Shown: piece after piece, positions 1 through 7,744 of the stretch
Layout of the letters: the number at the start of each line of letters is the position of its first letter
Numbering within the stretch: the stretch's first letter is position 1
DNA from: Selenomonadales bacterium
Lineage (GTDB): Bacteria; Bacillota; Negativicutes; Sporomusales; UBA7701
Length of the DNA: 49,740 nucleotides
Direction: 5' to 3'
Assembly (NCBI GenBank): GCA_018434945.1
Contig: JAHDOI010000013.1
Span: 1 to 49,740, forward strand
Translations under genes and position numbers: made by a program
The notes under the pieces: generated by a model
What the model was told of the DNA's origin: nothing
What the model saw: only the letters and a program-made list of their open reading frames with translations
Database searches by the model: none

Positions 1-225
1 CTGTTCTTTGAGGTTTAAGGTCATGGAGCGCTTGTTGCGGTTGAGGCTCATGAAGTAGGCGCTTTCTTTGCCGACGAAGGGCCCGAAGGCGCGGGAGTCG
101 TCGCCTTCGCCCGGGGGTTCGATTTTGACGACGTTGCAGCCATAGTCGGCCAGGACCATGCCGCAGTATGGTCCGGCGAGGACACGGGTCAGATCGAGGA
201 CGACGATGTCTTTAAGCGGTTTCAT
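1..225 (-). CDS. CoA-transferase family III (CaiB/BaiF), N-terminal fragment
   Basis: The first 75 codons of a minus-strand gene that runs off the left edge. The start is an ATG at 225 with a GGAGG site 10 bases upstream. The N-terminus reads KDIVVLDLTRVLAGPYCG, followed by LADYGCNVVKIEPPGEGDDSR and SLNRNKRSMTLNLK, the typical opening of class III CoA-transferases. These enzymes move CoA between acyl-CoA and a free carboxylate in the cytoplasm; the catalytic Asp lies further along and is not in the window. The upstream gene in the same direction encodes a B12-binding domain, 35 bases away, so the two are probably co-transcribed. Substrate unknown. Confidence 0.9.
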   Translation of the reverse strand, partial: MKPLKDIVVLDLTRVLAGPYCGMVLADYGCNVVKIEPPGEGDDSRAFGPFVGKESAYFMSLNRNKRSMTLNLKEQ

Positions 226-260
226 GCGGGTTTTTCCTCCTCAGAATTCAATTTTGTACC

Positions 261-731
261 CTAGATTATATAAGGGCTGGGCAACACCGGTTTGAGACGA
301 TCCCCCCTTCGTATGCCGCTGCCGTCGCAACTGTTTCTATTCAGCACGTTTGCTTTGACAAATTCGACAATATCGATAGTCGGTGTGCCGGGGACGAAGA
401 CAGTCGCCACGCCGGCTTCTCTGAGGCCGGAAACGTCGTCCTGGGGGATGATTCCGCCGCCGATGACGAGAACGTCGTTCATGCCTTTGTCCCGGAGCAG
501 CATGACGGTTTTAGGGAACAACGTGTTGTGCATGCCTGACAAAAGCAGCAAGGTAACCACATCTACGTCTTCCTGCAAAGCGACTTCGGCGACTTGTTCA
601 GGGGTCTGGGGAATTTCGCACAAAAGCACCTCGAAGCCTGCGCAGCGAAAAGAGCGCGCAACGATTTCGGCTCCGTGGTCGTATTTGTCGAGACCGAGCC
701 TTGCCACCAATACACGAATGCGTTTGCCCAT
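261..731 (-). CDS. B12-binding-domain protein (methylmalonyl-CoA mutase small-subunit type)
   Basis: A 156-aa free-standing cobalamin-binding domain, similar to the C-terminal domain of methylmalonyl-CoA mutase or to the small subunit of two-subunit acyl-CoA mutases. The start at 731 (MGKRIRVLV) has a GGAGG site seven bases upstream; a longer frame to 791 lacks this. The fold markers are present: a first beta strand, the LLSGMHNTLFP loop and VIGGGIIPQDD. The usual DxHxxG motif reads DKYDHG (residues 15-20), so the His that normally ligates cobalt is Tyr17. It may bind B12 in another way or have lost the cofactor. It lies just upstream of a CoA-transferase gene, which fits acyl-CoA chemistry; the large mutase subunit is not in the window. 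Confidence 0.82.
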   Translation of the reverse strand: MGKRIRVLVARLGLDKYDHGAEIVARSFRCAGFEVLLCEIPQTPEQVAEVALQEDVDVVTLLLLSGMHNTLFPKTVMLLRDKGMNDVLVIGGGIIPQDDVSGLREAGVATVFVPGTPTIDIVEFVKANVLNRNSCDGSGIRRGDRLKPVLPSPYII

Positions 732-1129
732 GGCATAGCCTCCATTGTTTTCCCGGCCGGCGTCGCGGAAAAATACGCGTTGACCGAGCAAAAAAAACCG
801 CGACAGGGTTTTATTTTGTCCAATGGCGGGAATGGCTGAGGTTTGAAGCGACGAGCAGCTTCAACCGTTACCGGGCAAAGGCCGTATTTTTGATTACCCC
901 GGAGAGTTTTCCCAATTTTGTCTTTATTTTAAATTTTTATTTTATATGTGTGCAATCGAGTTTTGTTATCATGACAGAAACGTCATTCAGGATGCATATA
1001 TACACAGGCGAGATGCTCGGCGCGGTTGGGTGCTGGTAATCATTGCGAATTTCATTCCTAATTAATGGGAGGTGAGGCGGTAATTTTGTCGAAAATGTTC
1101 CGCAGATAACGTTAAAGGATGATATTCGG
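732..1129. other. Intergenic region between divergent genes
   Basis: About 400 bases between the minus-strand B12-domain gene and the plus-strand lytS gene. A weak 6-bp hairpin with A/T runs on both sides lies near 786-813 and could act as a terminator or attenuator. An extended -10-like element (TG, one base, TATCAT) at 964-972 could serve lytS and would leave a leader of about 150 bases. No convincing gene is seen; the overlapping frames are short and lack ribosome sites. Confidence 0.4.
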
Positions 1130-2845
1130 ATGCTGTTTACGAAATGGGAACTAATATTCCGCGAGCTATTTGTCGGCTTGGCATTTTTGCTGATAATGAT
1201 TTTCCTGTTAAGCCGGGCCAAGTTCTTCCGCAGCGTAATGCTGAAAAAAGATACATCCGCGCCCGAAAAAGTGGCGATAGCTGTCTTTTTTGGGGTTGTA
1301 GGGATTTTAGGCAATTATATCGGCGTCCCGACAGATGGCGGACTGGCTAATACGAGGGCTGTCGGCGTAATCGCCGGCGGCCTCGTCGGCGGGCCGATAT
1401 CCGGATTCGGCGCCGGGCTGATCGCCGGGTTGCACCGTTATTCCCTGGGAGGATTCAGCGTTGTTCCCAGTACATTGTCCACGATTTTGGAAGGGTTGGT
1501 CGCCGGACTGCTCAAAAAAAAATTCCCCAATGGGAAAGAGCAGTGGCTATATGCGTTGGTATTCAGCCTGATACTGGAAGCTCTCCGGATGCCGCTGCTG
1601 CTGGTCTTGTCCAGGCCGTTCGAACAGGCGCTGCATTTCGTGTCGCATATAAGCCTGCCGATGTTGATCATGAACCCGATTGGTGTCGCGGCGATTATCG
1701 CCATACTGGACAGCGTCATGCGCGCCCAGGAGAAGGTCGAAGGTTCGGCGGCCCGGCTGACGCTGAAAATTGCCCGCAATACCATCGCGTTTCTGCGCAA
1801 AGGCTTGACTCCCCAATCCGCAAAGAAAACGGCGCAGATTATCTATGAAACAGCCAATTCATTGGCCGCCGTGGCTATAACCGATCGCGACAAAGTTCTG
1901 GCGTTTGTCGGCACCGGGGCGGATCACCATAGCTCGCTGATCCCTACAACAAGTACAAAACTTTCAATCGAGTCGGGCGAGTACACTATTTATCACAACC
2001 GGGAGGAGATCGGCTGCCACAGGCACGACTGCCCTCTCGGTTCGAAAATTGTCGCGCCCCTGAAAGACAATGACCGGGTGATAGGGACGCTTATGATTTA
2101 CAAGCTGGAGGAAAACGACATCAAGCCTTTTGATATCGAACTGATCGAAGGGCTGGCGTTGCTGATATCCACACAGCTCGAAATAAGCAAGAGCGAGCAT
2201 CAGGCGGCGTTGCTGGCTCGCGCGGAAATACAATCCCTGCAGGCCCAGGTTAACCCGCATTTTCTTTTCAACGCTCTCAACACGATAGTCTACTATTGCC
2301 GGCGGGAACCGGAGACCGCCCGGAATCTGTTGATCCATCTTGGGAACTACTACCGCAATAATTTGACTCCGCCCGATTATTTGATAAGCCTCGATGCCGA
2401 GCTTCAACGCGTGAACGATTATGTGAAGATCGAAACAGCCCGCTTTCAGGGGAAGCTCAATGTAATCTATGATATCCCCGGCGAATGCGCCTGTCAGGTG
2501 CCGGCATTTATTCTTCAGCCCATTGTCGAGAATTCTATAAAACATGGTCTCTATAAGAAGAGGAGTGGCGGGAAAGTGGTTATCTCCGGCCGCGTAGTCG
2601 GGCGAAACGTGGTCGTTGTTGTGGAAGACGACGGCGTCGGTATGGACCAGGAGCAGGTGCGGAAGGTCCTTAACCCTGACACCAACCATATCGGGATCGC
2701 CAATGTGAACGCCCGCCTGAAAAGCTTCTATGGCGAGAATTATCAATTATTGGTCGAAAGCAAGGTCGGCGAGGGTACCAGGGTAACTTTGACGTTTCCG
2801 CTGAGGGGGGATGTTGGCAATGATAAAAGCGATAATAGTCGATGA
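1130..2845 (+). CDS. lytS: LytS-family sensor histidine kinase
   Basis: A 571-aa membrane sensor kinase. The first ~200 residues hold several hydrophobic helices with the PTDGGLANTRAVG and GLHRYSLGG motifs of the 5TM-LYT sensing module. A GAF-like region follows (about 215-345), then the His-kinase segment QAQVNPHFLFNAL with the phospho-accepting His at 377, and an HATPase domain with QPIVENSIKHG, VEDDGVGM and HIGIANVNARL. Related sensors detect pyruvate or other small carboxylates, or envelope state; the ligand here is unknown. It overlaps the downstream response-regulator gene, so both are one operon. The start follows AAAGGA at a slightly long spacing. Confidence 0.92.
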   Translation: MLFTKWELIFRELFVGLAFLLIMIFLLSRAKFFRSVMLKKDTSAPEKVAIAVFFGVVGILGNYIGVPTDGGLANTRAVGVIAGGLVGGPISGFGAGLIAGLHRYSLGGFSVVPSTLSTILEGLVAGLLKKKFPNGKEQWLYALVFSLILEALRMPLLLVLSRPFEQALHFVSHISLPMLIMNPIGVAAIIAILDSVMRAQEKVEGSAARLTLKIARNTIAFLRKGLTPQSAKKTAQIIYETANSLAAVAITDRDKVLAFVGTGADHHSSLIPTTSTKLSIESGEYTIYHNREEIGCHRHDCPLGSKIVAPLKDNDRVIGTLMIYKLEENDIKPFDIELIEGLALLISTQLEISKSEHQAALLARAEIQSLQAQVNPHFLFNALNTIVYYCRREPETARNLLIHLGNYYRNNLTPPDYLISLDAELQRVNDYVKIETARFQGKLNVIYDIPGECACQVPAFILQPIVENSIKHGLYKKRSGGKVVISGRVVGRNVVVVVEDDGVGMDQEQVRKVLNPDTNHIGIANVNARLKSFYGENYQLLVESKVGEGTRVTLTFPLRGDVGNDKSDNSR

Positions 2846-3584
2846 TGAGCTGCCGGCTCGCGAAGAGTTGAAGAGCATGCTCGGCGATCTGCCGAATTTT
2901 CGGGTGATCGCCGACTTCGAGGACGGTATCGAGGTGGTCGAGTATTTGAAAACGCCGAATCAGGCGGACGTTGTCTTCCTCGATGTTCAGATGCGCTGCA
3001 AGGACGGGATCACTGCGGCCTGGGAGATTATGCAGCTGCCGTCCGCCCCGCACATCGTTTTTGTCACCGGGTATGGCCAATACGCGGTAAAGGCGTTTGA
3101 GCTGAATGCCGTGGACTATATCATGAAGCCGTTTGACGAACACCGTTTGGCGCAGACGGCGAAAAGACTGCAGGAAATGCAATTATCGGAACGTTTTTCG
3201 AATGCCAATATCTGCGATTTTTTCAATAGTTCAGTATCACCTAAGAACACGAGGTTTTGTGTTTACCAAAACGGCAGAATGATTATATTGCCGCCGAACG
3301 AAATTCTCTTCATAAAATCCGAAGAGATGGGGAAAACGCTCATCGTCAGCGAACGAGGCAATTTTCACACTAGAATGACCCTGAAGGATTTTGAAGCAAA
3401 GCTCGCCGCTTCCCAGCTGTTGAGGATCCACAAAAGTTATTTGGTTAATCCCGACAAGGTAAGAGAAATAATTCCCTGGTTCAATAACACATTCATGCTC
3501 GTGCTGGAAGGGTGCGAGGATGAGAGAATACCGGTAGCCCGGCATTATATCAAAGATTTCCAGAAAGCCTTTCAGAAAATCTAG
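2820..3584 (+). CDS. lytT: LytTR-type response regulator
   Basis: A 254-aa regulator with an N-terminal receiver domain (IIVDDE at the start, phospho-acceptor Asp55 in VVFLDVQM, and KPFDEHRL at its end) and a C-terminal LytTR DNA-binding domain (about residues 150-254, with LRIHKSYLVN and IPVARHYIKDF). The start at ATG 2820 is preferred over ATG 2811, because the G-rich ribosome site at 2804-2810 abuts the earlier codon. The gene overlaps the end of the sensor kinase gene. LytTR regulators bind paired direct repeats in front of target operons; the target is not evident here because the downstream gene is on the other strand. Confidence 0.93.
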   Translation: MIKAIIVDDELPAREELKSMLGDLPNFRVIADFEDGIEVVEYLKTPNQADVVFLDVQMRCKDGITAAWEIMQLPSAPHIVFVTGYGQYAVKAFELNAVDYIMKPFDEHRLAQTAKRLQEMQLSERFSNANICDFFNSSVSPKNTRFCVYQNGRMIILPPNEILFIKSEEMGKTLIVSERGNFHTRMTLKDFEAKLAASQLLRIHKSYLVNPDKVREIIPWFNNTFMLVLEGCEDERIPVARHYIKDFQKAFQKI

Positions 3585-3680
3585 GATAAGGTGAGTTGTT
3601 GGCGGCAATAGGCTGATCTGCGGACGGAGTTTCCGGTTCGGAACGCTGCAGATTGGCTGTTTCCGGTTTACGCCGGTAAA

Positions 3681-3724
3681 GAGAAAACCCGGACACCCTT
3701 GCGAAAAGCAAGGGTGTCCGGGTT
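3681..3724. terminator. Bidirectional intrinsic terminator
   Basis: A perfect 17-bp inverted repeat (3686-3702 with 3708-3724, loop GAAAA) between the convergent lytT and ferritin-like genes. On the minus strand the stem is followed by TTTTCTCTTT, so it best fits termination of the minus-strand hydrogenase/ferritin genes; on the plus strand T-rich sequence follows only after about ten bases. Confidence 0.8.
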
Positions 3725-3761
3725 GCGGTATTCGTCCTTTTTCAGCTTTTGTCTAAGAGGT

Positions 3762-4367
3762 TCAATCATTTTCCTCCGGCAGGGGTTCGTGAGTCAGTTC
3801 GAAAAGGGCCGCGGTAAATTCGGCGACATGCTCTTTTTCGTCGTTCATCAGCTCACAGAAATGCTCTTTGACGAGATCGGTTTCCGCGTCGTTCATATAA
3901 CGCTGATATTTATTTATCGCGTGCAGTTCATCCTGGATGGCCTTTGTTATGCAGCGAATTGCGGGCAAATCCTTTTTGTTGGGCGGGATTACTCCGACAT
4001 CAGTTTCTTCTGCCGGATTTTTTTTGGCGGACTGCGACCATTTCGCTTTGCCAATCGGCCGCTGCATCACCAGGAAACCGAGGTCTTCCTCCTCGAGCAT
4101 TTCCGCCTGTATCGGATCGAACCTGGCTATCAGTCGCATTGTTTCAACATAATGCTGCATTTCATCTTCGGCCACATCCAAAAAAAGCTCATCCAGACAG
4201 GTTTCAGCGGCACAGGTCAGATAGTCGGCAATCGCGCCGCGTTCGTCCGCCGCTGCGTCCCGGAGCAGATATAAGTCCGGATGGTTGGGGCACTCATCCG
4301 CAACGGGCGCGCATGACGGGGGGCAGCCATAACCGGCTTTGGCCGGATAACATGTTGGTTTAGCCAC
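3762..4367 (-). CDS. Ferritin-like (rubrerythrin-type) diiron-domain protein
   Basis: A 201-aa protein starting with GTG at 4367 behind a GGAGG site. Two helix pairs carry carboxylate/His patterns typical of ferritin-like four-helix bundles: DERGAIADYL with EDEMQHYVE (about 41-75), and DELHAINKYQ with NDEKEHVAEF (about 146-188). The N-terminus has four Cys (YPAKAGYGCPPSCAP and neighbours) that could form a metal or redox site, but no rubredoxin CxxC pair is seen at the C-terminus. It starts 30 bases after the hydrogenase large-subunit stop on the same strand, so it is likely co-expressed. Possible roles are peroxide reduction or iron handling near the hydrogenase; the exact function is unknown. 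Confidence 0.75.
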   Translation of the reverse strand: MAKPTCYPAKAGYGCPPSCAPVADECPNHPDLYLLRDAAADERGAIADYLTCAAETCLDELFLDVAEDEMQHYVETMRLIARFDPIQAEMLEEEDLGFLVMQRPIGKAKWSQSAKKNPAEETDVGVIPPNKKDLPAIRCITKAIQDELHAINKYQRYMNDAETDLVKEHFCELMNDEKEHVAEFTAALFELTHEPLPEEND

Positions 4368-4397
4368 GCTTTTCCCTCCTCGTTATTAGTCAATATA

Positions 4398-5834
4398 TTA
4401 TATGGATGTAAAGGGGAATTTGTTTGAGTCATGTATGTTATGTGCTGCCGGGAGATGACGTTTTTCCACCAAGTGCGTCGCGCACGATATGCAAGGGTCG
4501 AAGGAGCGTATGATGCGGCCGGGGATAACATATTTGAGTTCGGGAGAGAGTATCTCGGTACCGACCAGGGCGGTCTCGGCCGGACCGCGGTTGCCGCGAT
4601 GGTCTTTGGGGGAGAAGTTCCAGGCGGTGGGGGTGATGATATCGTATTTCTCCACCTGCTGGCCGCGTATCCGGGCGCAATGGAGCAGCGCGCCCCGCAT
4701 GGCGTCGGTGACGGCGATGGCCTGATCACGGACGGTTTCTTTTTTCTGGCTTACCGGCGGCTCTCCTGGGCGCAGTTTTTGCAGCCATTCCTCGACAAGT
4801 TCGGCGATCAGGTGCGTTTCGATAGTGCGGGCAACGATCCGGTCCATCGTGGACGTGCCGCCGCTGTAGAAACCGTTGATAAGCATCCTGGCCAGCGGGC
4901 CCCCTTCGTAATGCCGGCCGCGATACAGGACGGCTTTCGACCAGGTGTAGGCCCCCGGTTTGCGGGGAGCGGGCAACGTCTCTTCCTTCGTCGGCGACTC
5001 TGCCTGCTCGAACCAGGCGTTGGCGATGTCTTCCCGGATAAGGTCGACTTTCGGCCTCGTGAGGCGATTGTCATTTAAGACGCCGGGGCGCCACAGTTCG
5101 TGTTCGTTTTTGCCCCCGAAGCGGAACAGTCCGAAGGAAAGAAAGCGGCCGGAAGTTTCCCCGATATGATAATAATCCCCATAGCATTTCGCGATGAGAT
5201 CGGTATCCGGGAGGAGACAACGGCGGATGAAATCCAGGATGTCGCGTATCAGTGCCAGAGCCTGGGTTATCTTATCAGCCGTCGGCGCCGCCGCAACCCC
5301 GCCGTGGACGAAGCTGTGCTGGTGGGGAGCCTTGCCGCCGAACAGGGCGAGTAGCTGGTGGCTCTTTTCCGCCGCTTTTACAGCTTCGATATAATGCCCG
5401 GACAAGCGGCGGTTGTCGCTGTCGTCGAGGCGGCAATCGAAACAGTTTTGGTTCAGAAATGGCGGCTCGTTCGGCATTATGACGAAGTCGGGCAGGCCGA
5501 AGAAGTAGAAGTGGCGGATATGGTTCTGAAGAAAATCGGCGCCGAACATGATGTTGCGCAGATACTGGGCGTTTTCGCCGATATCGTTGTCATACAAGCT
5601 GTCCAGGAGATAGCTGGCCACCGCTCCATGGGCGGTGGAGCAGATGCCGCAGATGCGCTGGGTCAGATACACCGCGTCCGTGATATGCCGGTCCCGCATG
5701 ATGTATTCGAAACCGCGGAACATGGTGCCGCTGACATCCGCCTCGGCGACAATGCCGTGCTCGACGGCGAGTTCGGCGGTGAGCAGGCCGCTCATGCGGG
5801 TGACGGGACTGAACAGTATTTTTTGCTTGCTCAC
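4398..5834 (-). CDS. [NiFe] hydrogenase large subunit
   Basis: A 478-aa protein with both nickel-binding cysteine pairs: RICGICSTAHG (L1-type) near residue 60 and DPCISCATH near the C-terminus. It holds the Ni-Fe(CN)2CO site where H2 is split or made. About 24 residues follow the final His, so maturation should need an endopeptidase, which is not encoded nearby. The start is the GTG at 5834, which shares bases with the small-subunit stop (GTGA overlap) and follows AAAGGAG. The open frame extends to 6116 but that part lies inside the small-subunit gene. It is shorter than many membrane-bound uptake enzymes. No cytochrome b subunit gene is present. Confidence 0.93.
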   Translation of the reverse strand: MSKQKILFSPVTRMSGLLTAELAVEHGIVAEADVSGTMFRGFEYIMRDRHITDAVYLTQRICGICSTAHGAVASYLLDSLYDNDIGENAQYLRNIMFGADFLQNHIRHFYFFGLPDFVIMPNEPPFLNQNCFDCRLDDSDNRRLSGHYIEAVKAAEKSHQLLALFGGKAPHQHSFVHGGVAAAPTADKITQALALIRDILDFIRRCLLPDTDLIAKCYGDYYHIGETSGRFLSFGLFRFGGKNEHELWRPGVLNDNRLTRPKVDLIREDIANAWFEQAESPTKEETLPAPRKPGAYTWSKAVLYRGRHYEGGPLARMLINGFYSGGTSTMDRIVARTIETHLIAELVEEWLQKLRPGEPPVSQKKETVRDQAIAVTDAMRGALLHCARIRGQQVEKYDIITPTAWNFSPKDHRGNRGPAETALVGTEILSPELKYVIPGRIIRSFDPCISCATHLVEKRHLPAAHNIHDSNKFPFTSI

Positions 5835-6793
5835 GGTTTTTCTCCTTTCCCAGCGGGGGGCTGCCCGGCTGACCCTGTCTTGCCTTTTTGCGGCAGCGGC
5901 GTAAAGAAAGGCGCCGACCCGTCGGGGAAGTCCCTGTTGGTGCAGCCGATACAGGGGGTGTTCGCCTTGACCGGCCAGCTTACGTGGTTTATCCACTGCC
6001 GGTACGGGCAGTCGGCGCCGGTGCGGGGGCCTGAGCAGCCCAGCGAAAACATGCACTCGATATCGCCGAGCTTTTCGGCAAAGTCCTTGTTGTCGAAGTA
6101 TGAACGCCGCTGGCAATGGCGATGGACGGTGAAGCCGTAGAAGAGTTTTGGCCGGTTGAGGTCGTCAAGTTCCGGAATGCCGTACATCAACAGGTGGGCC
6201 AGTGTTCCCACGAGCCAGTCGGGATTCACCGGACAGCCGCTGACGTTGATAACCTGCCGCTTCAGCACCTGACTCACTCCGACCGATCCGGTCATATTGG
6301 GGGCGGCCGCGGAAGCGCCGCCGAAGCTTGCGCAGGTGCCTGCAGCGACGACGTATTGCGCGGCTGCTCCCAGGCGTTTTACCGCTTCCAGGGCTGTTAT
6401 CGGTCCGCTTCCGGTGCGGGCGATGACGTTGTAGATGCCGCCGTCCTTCAACGGCACGGCTCCTTCGACGATCAGGGTGAATGGACCGTAGCGCCCTTCG
6501 GCGGCGCTTTCCAGCAGCAGGAGGGCGTCGCTTCCCTGGGCGGCCATGAAGGTATTGCTGTAGAGTAGGTCGATCATGTCGGTGAATACCTGGTGTAAAT
6601 AGGGATAAGTCGTGTTCATGAAGGCGATATTGTTGTCGCCGCTGTCGCTTGTTTCCAGCCAGATTACTGGGAGCTTGCCGCCGGGACGGTTTAGCAGATA
6701 CTGTCGGACGGCAGGCAGTATTGCCGCTGATAACCCGTGATTGCCGGCTGTCGCATTATTGCGGCACAGTTGCAGGAAGTCGTCTTTTTCCAT
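5831..6793 (-). CDS. [NiFe] hydrogenase small subunit, atypical proximal cluster
   Basis: A 320-aa electron-transfer subunit. ATG 6793 follows GGGAGG. Medial and distal cluster ligands are present (HRHCQRR, ECMFSLGCSGP, ADCPYRQWINHVSWP, TPCIGC), as are the GTCASFGG and VSGCPVNPDW cysteines. The first proximal motif, normally CxxC after WL, reads WLETSDSGDNN: Ser51 and Asn54 stand where the cysteines belong. The N-terminus (EKDDFLQLCRNNATAG, then GLSAAILPAV) resembles a Tat leader without the twin Arg, suggesting a cytoplasmic enzyme. The frame upstream to 6898 lacks a ribosome site. Other oxygen-tolerant or divergent groups alter this cluster too, but by different residues; activity is uncertain. 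Confidence 0.9.
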   Translation of the reverse strand: MEKDDFLQLCRNNATAGNHGLSAAILPAVRQYLLNRPGGKLPVIWLETSDSGDNNIAFMNTTYPYLHQVFTDMIDLLYSNTFMAAQGSDALLLLESAAEGRYGPFTLIVEGAVPLKDGGIYNVIARTGSGPITALEAVKRLGAAAQYVVAAGTCASFGGASAAAPNMTGSVGVSQVLKRQVINVSGCPVNPDWLVGTLAHLLMYGIPELDDLNRPKLFYGFTVHRHCQRRSYFDNKDFAEKLGDIECMFSLGCSGPRTGADCPYRQWINHVSWPVKANTPCIGCTNRDFPDGSAPFFTPLPQKGKTGSAGQPPAGKGEKP

Positions 6794-6991
6794 GGAACAC
6801 CTCCCAATGATCTTATTGCAGAATATGCCGGGGGAGGGTTCGCGATTACTGACCGGGCGCGGATGTCCGCCGTCGCTGCAAAAAAACGGCGTCAGCATCG
6901 AATTATGCCATATGGTTAAAATGGATAAAAGAGCATAATGACGAAGTATTCAATCAGGTGTTAAGAGGGCTTATCGACGAGGAGGCTAAAT

Positions 6992-7582
6992 ATGAATCAG
7001 GACAAAACGCCGGGTTTACGGTCAACGATGCGGATCATTGTCGGCATCTCGGGGGCCAGCGGCGTGATTCTCGGGGTTAATCTGCTGAAAGCGTTAGCGC
7101 AGCATACGGATTGTGAAACACACCTCGTTGTCACCGAAGGCGCTCAGGCGACCTTCCCGTACGAGACCGGCATGCGGCTTGATGAGGTTGCCCGCCTGTC
7201 GACCCATTATCATGCCATCAACGATATGGCGGCGCCGATTTCCAGCGGTTCGTTCATAACGGACGGAATGGTCATAGTGCCGTGCAGCATGAAAACGCTC
7301 GCAGGCGTTGTCACCGGGTATTCCGACAATTTGCTTCTGCGGGCCGCCGATGTCTGTCTGAAGGAAAGACGGCGCGTAGTCCTCGTTCCCCGGGAGATGC
7401 CCTTAAGTTCGATTCATCTCGGCAATATGCTGAAAGCTTCCCGGCACGGCTGTGTCGTGATGCCGCCGATGATGACGTTTTATAACAAGCCGCAAACCAT
7501 TCAGGACATGATCGATAACCTGACCGGCAGGATAATGATGGCGTTCGGTCTTTCCTTCCCGGGTTTTGCGCCGTGGAAGTAG
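6992..7582 (+). CDS. ubiX: UbiX-family flavin prenyltransferase
   Basis: A 196-aa protein with the UbiX/Pad1 signature: GISGASGVILG near residue 20, SSGSF near 88, VPCSMKTLAGV near 100, VPREMPLS near 133, and a C-terminal MPPMMTFYNKP. The family attaches a prenyl group to FMN to make the prenyl-FMN cofactor of UbiD decarboxylases in the cytoplasm. ATG 6992 follows GAGGAGG at good spacing. No ubiD partner lies within the window, so the cofactor would serve a decarboxylase encoded elsewhere. The gene is divergent from the hydrogenase genes and appears monocistronic. Confidence 0.93.
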   Translation: MNQDKTPGLRSTMRIIVGISGASGVILGVNLLKALAQHTDCETHLVVTEGAQATFPYETGMRLDEVARLSTHYHAINDMAAPISSGSFITDGMVIVPCSMKTLAGVVTGYSDNLLLRAADVCLKERRRVVLVPREMPLSSIHLGNMLKASRHGCVVMPPMMTFYNKPQTIQDMIDNLTGRIMMAFGLSFPGFAPWK

Positions 7583-7665
7583 GCACAAAAAATGAGGAGA
7601 ATGCGTTGGTCGAGAATGCGGTTTTAAGCCGACGTCCCGGAAATATTCTCCGCCAAGTCCGGATG

Positions 7666-7674
7666 TGTTATAAT
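7666..7674 (+). promoter_or_regulatory. Extended -10 promoter of the RpiR-type gene
   Basis: TG, one base, then TATAAT (7669-7674), about 70 bases before the regulator start. No clear -35 is seen, as is usual for extended -10 promoters. A TGAA-N4-TTCC element follows at 7678-7689 and might be an autoregulatory half-site. Confidence 0.55.
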
Positions 7675-7744
7675 AAATGAAGTATTTCCTTCTGGCTCAA
7701 AAATGCGAGTCGATATATATTGCGTACTGTCGGAGGTCGCCAGC

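Noticed and set aside
4398..6116. Long 572-aa open frame for the hydrogenase large subunit
   Set aside because: The first ~95 codons lie in the small-subunit gene in another frame; homology, ribosome site and GTGA overlap place the start at 5834.
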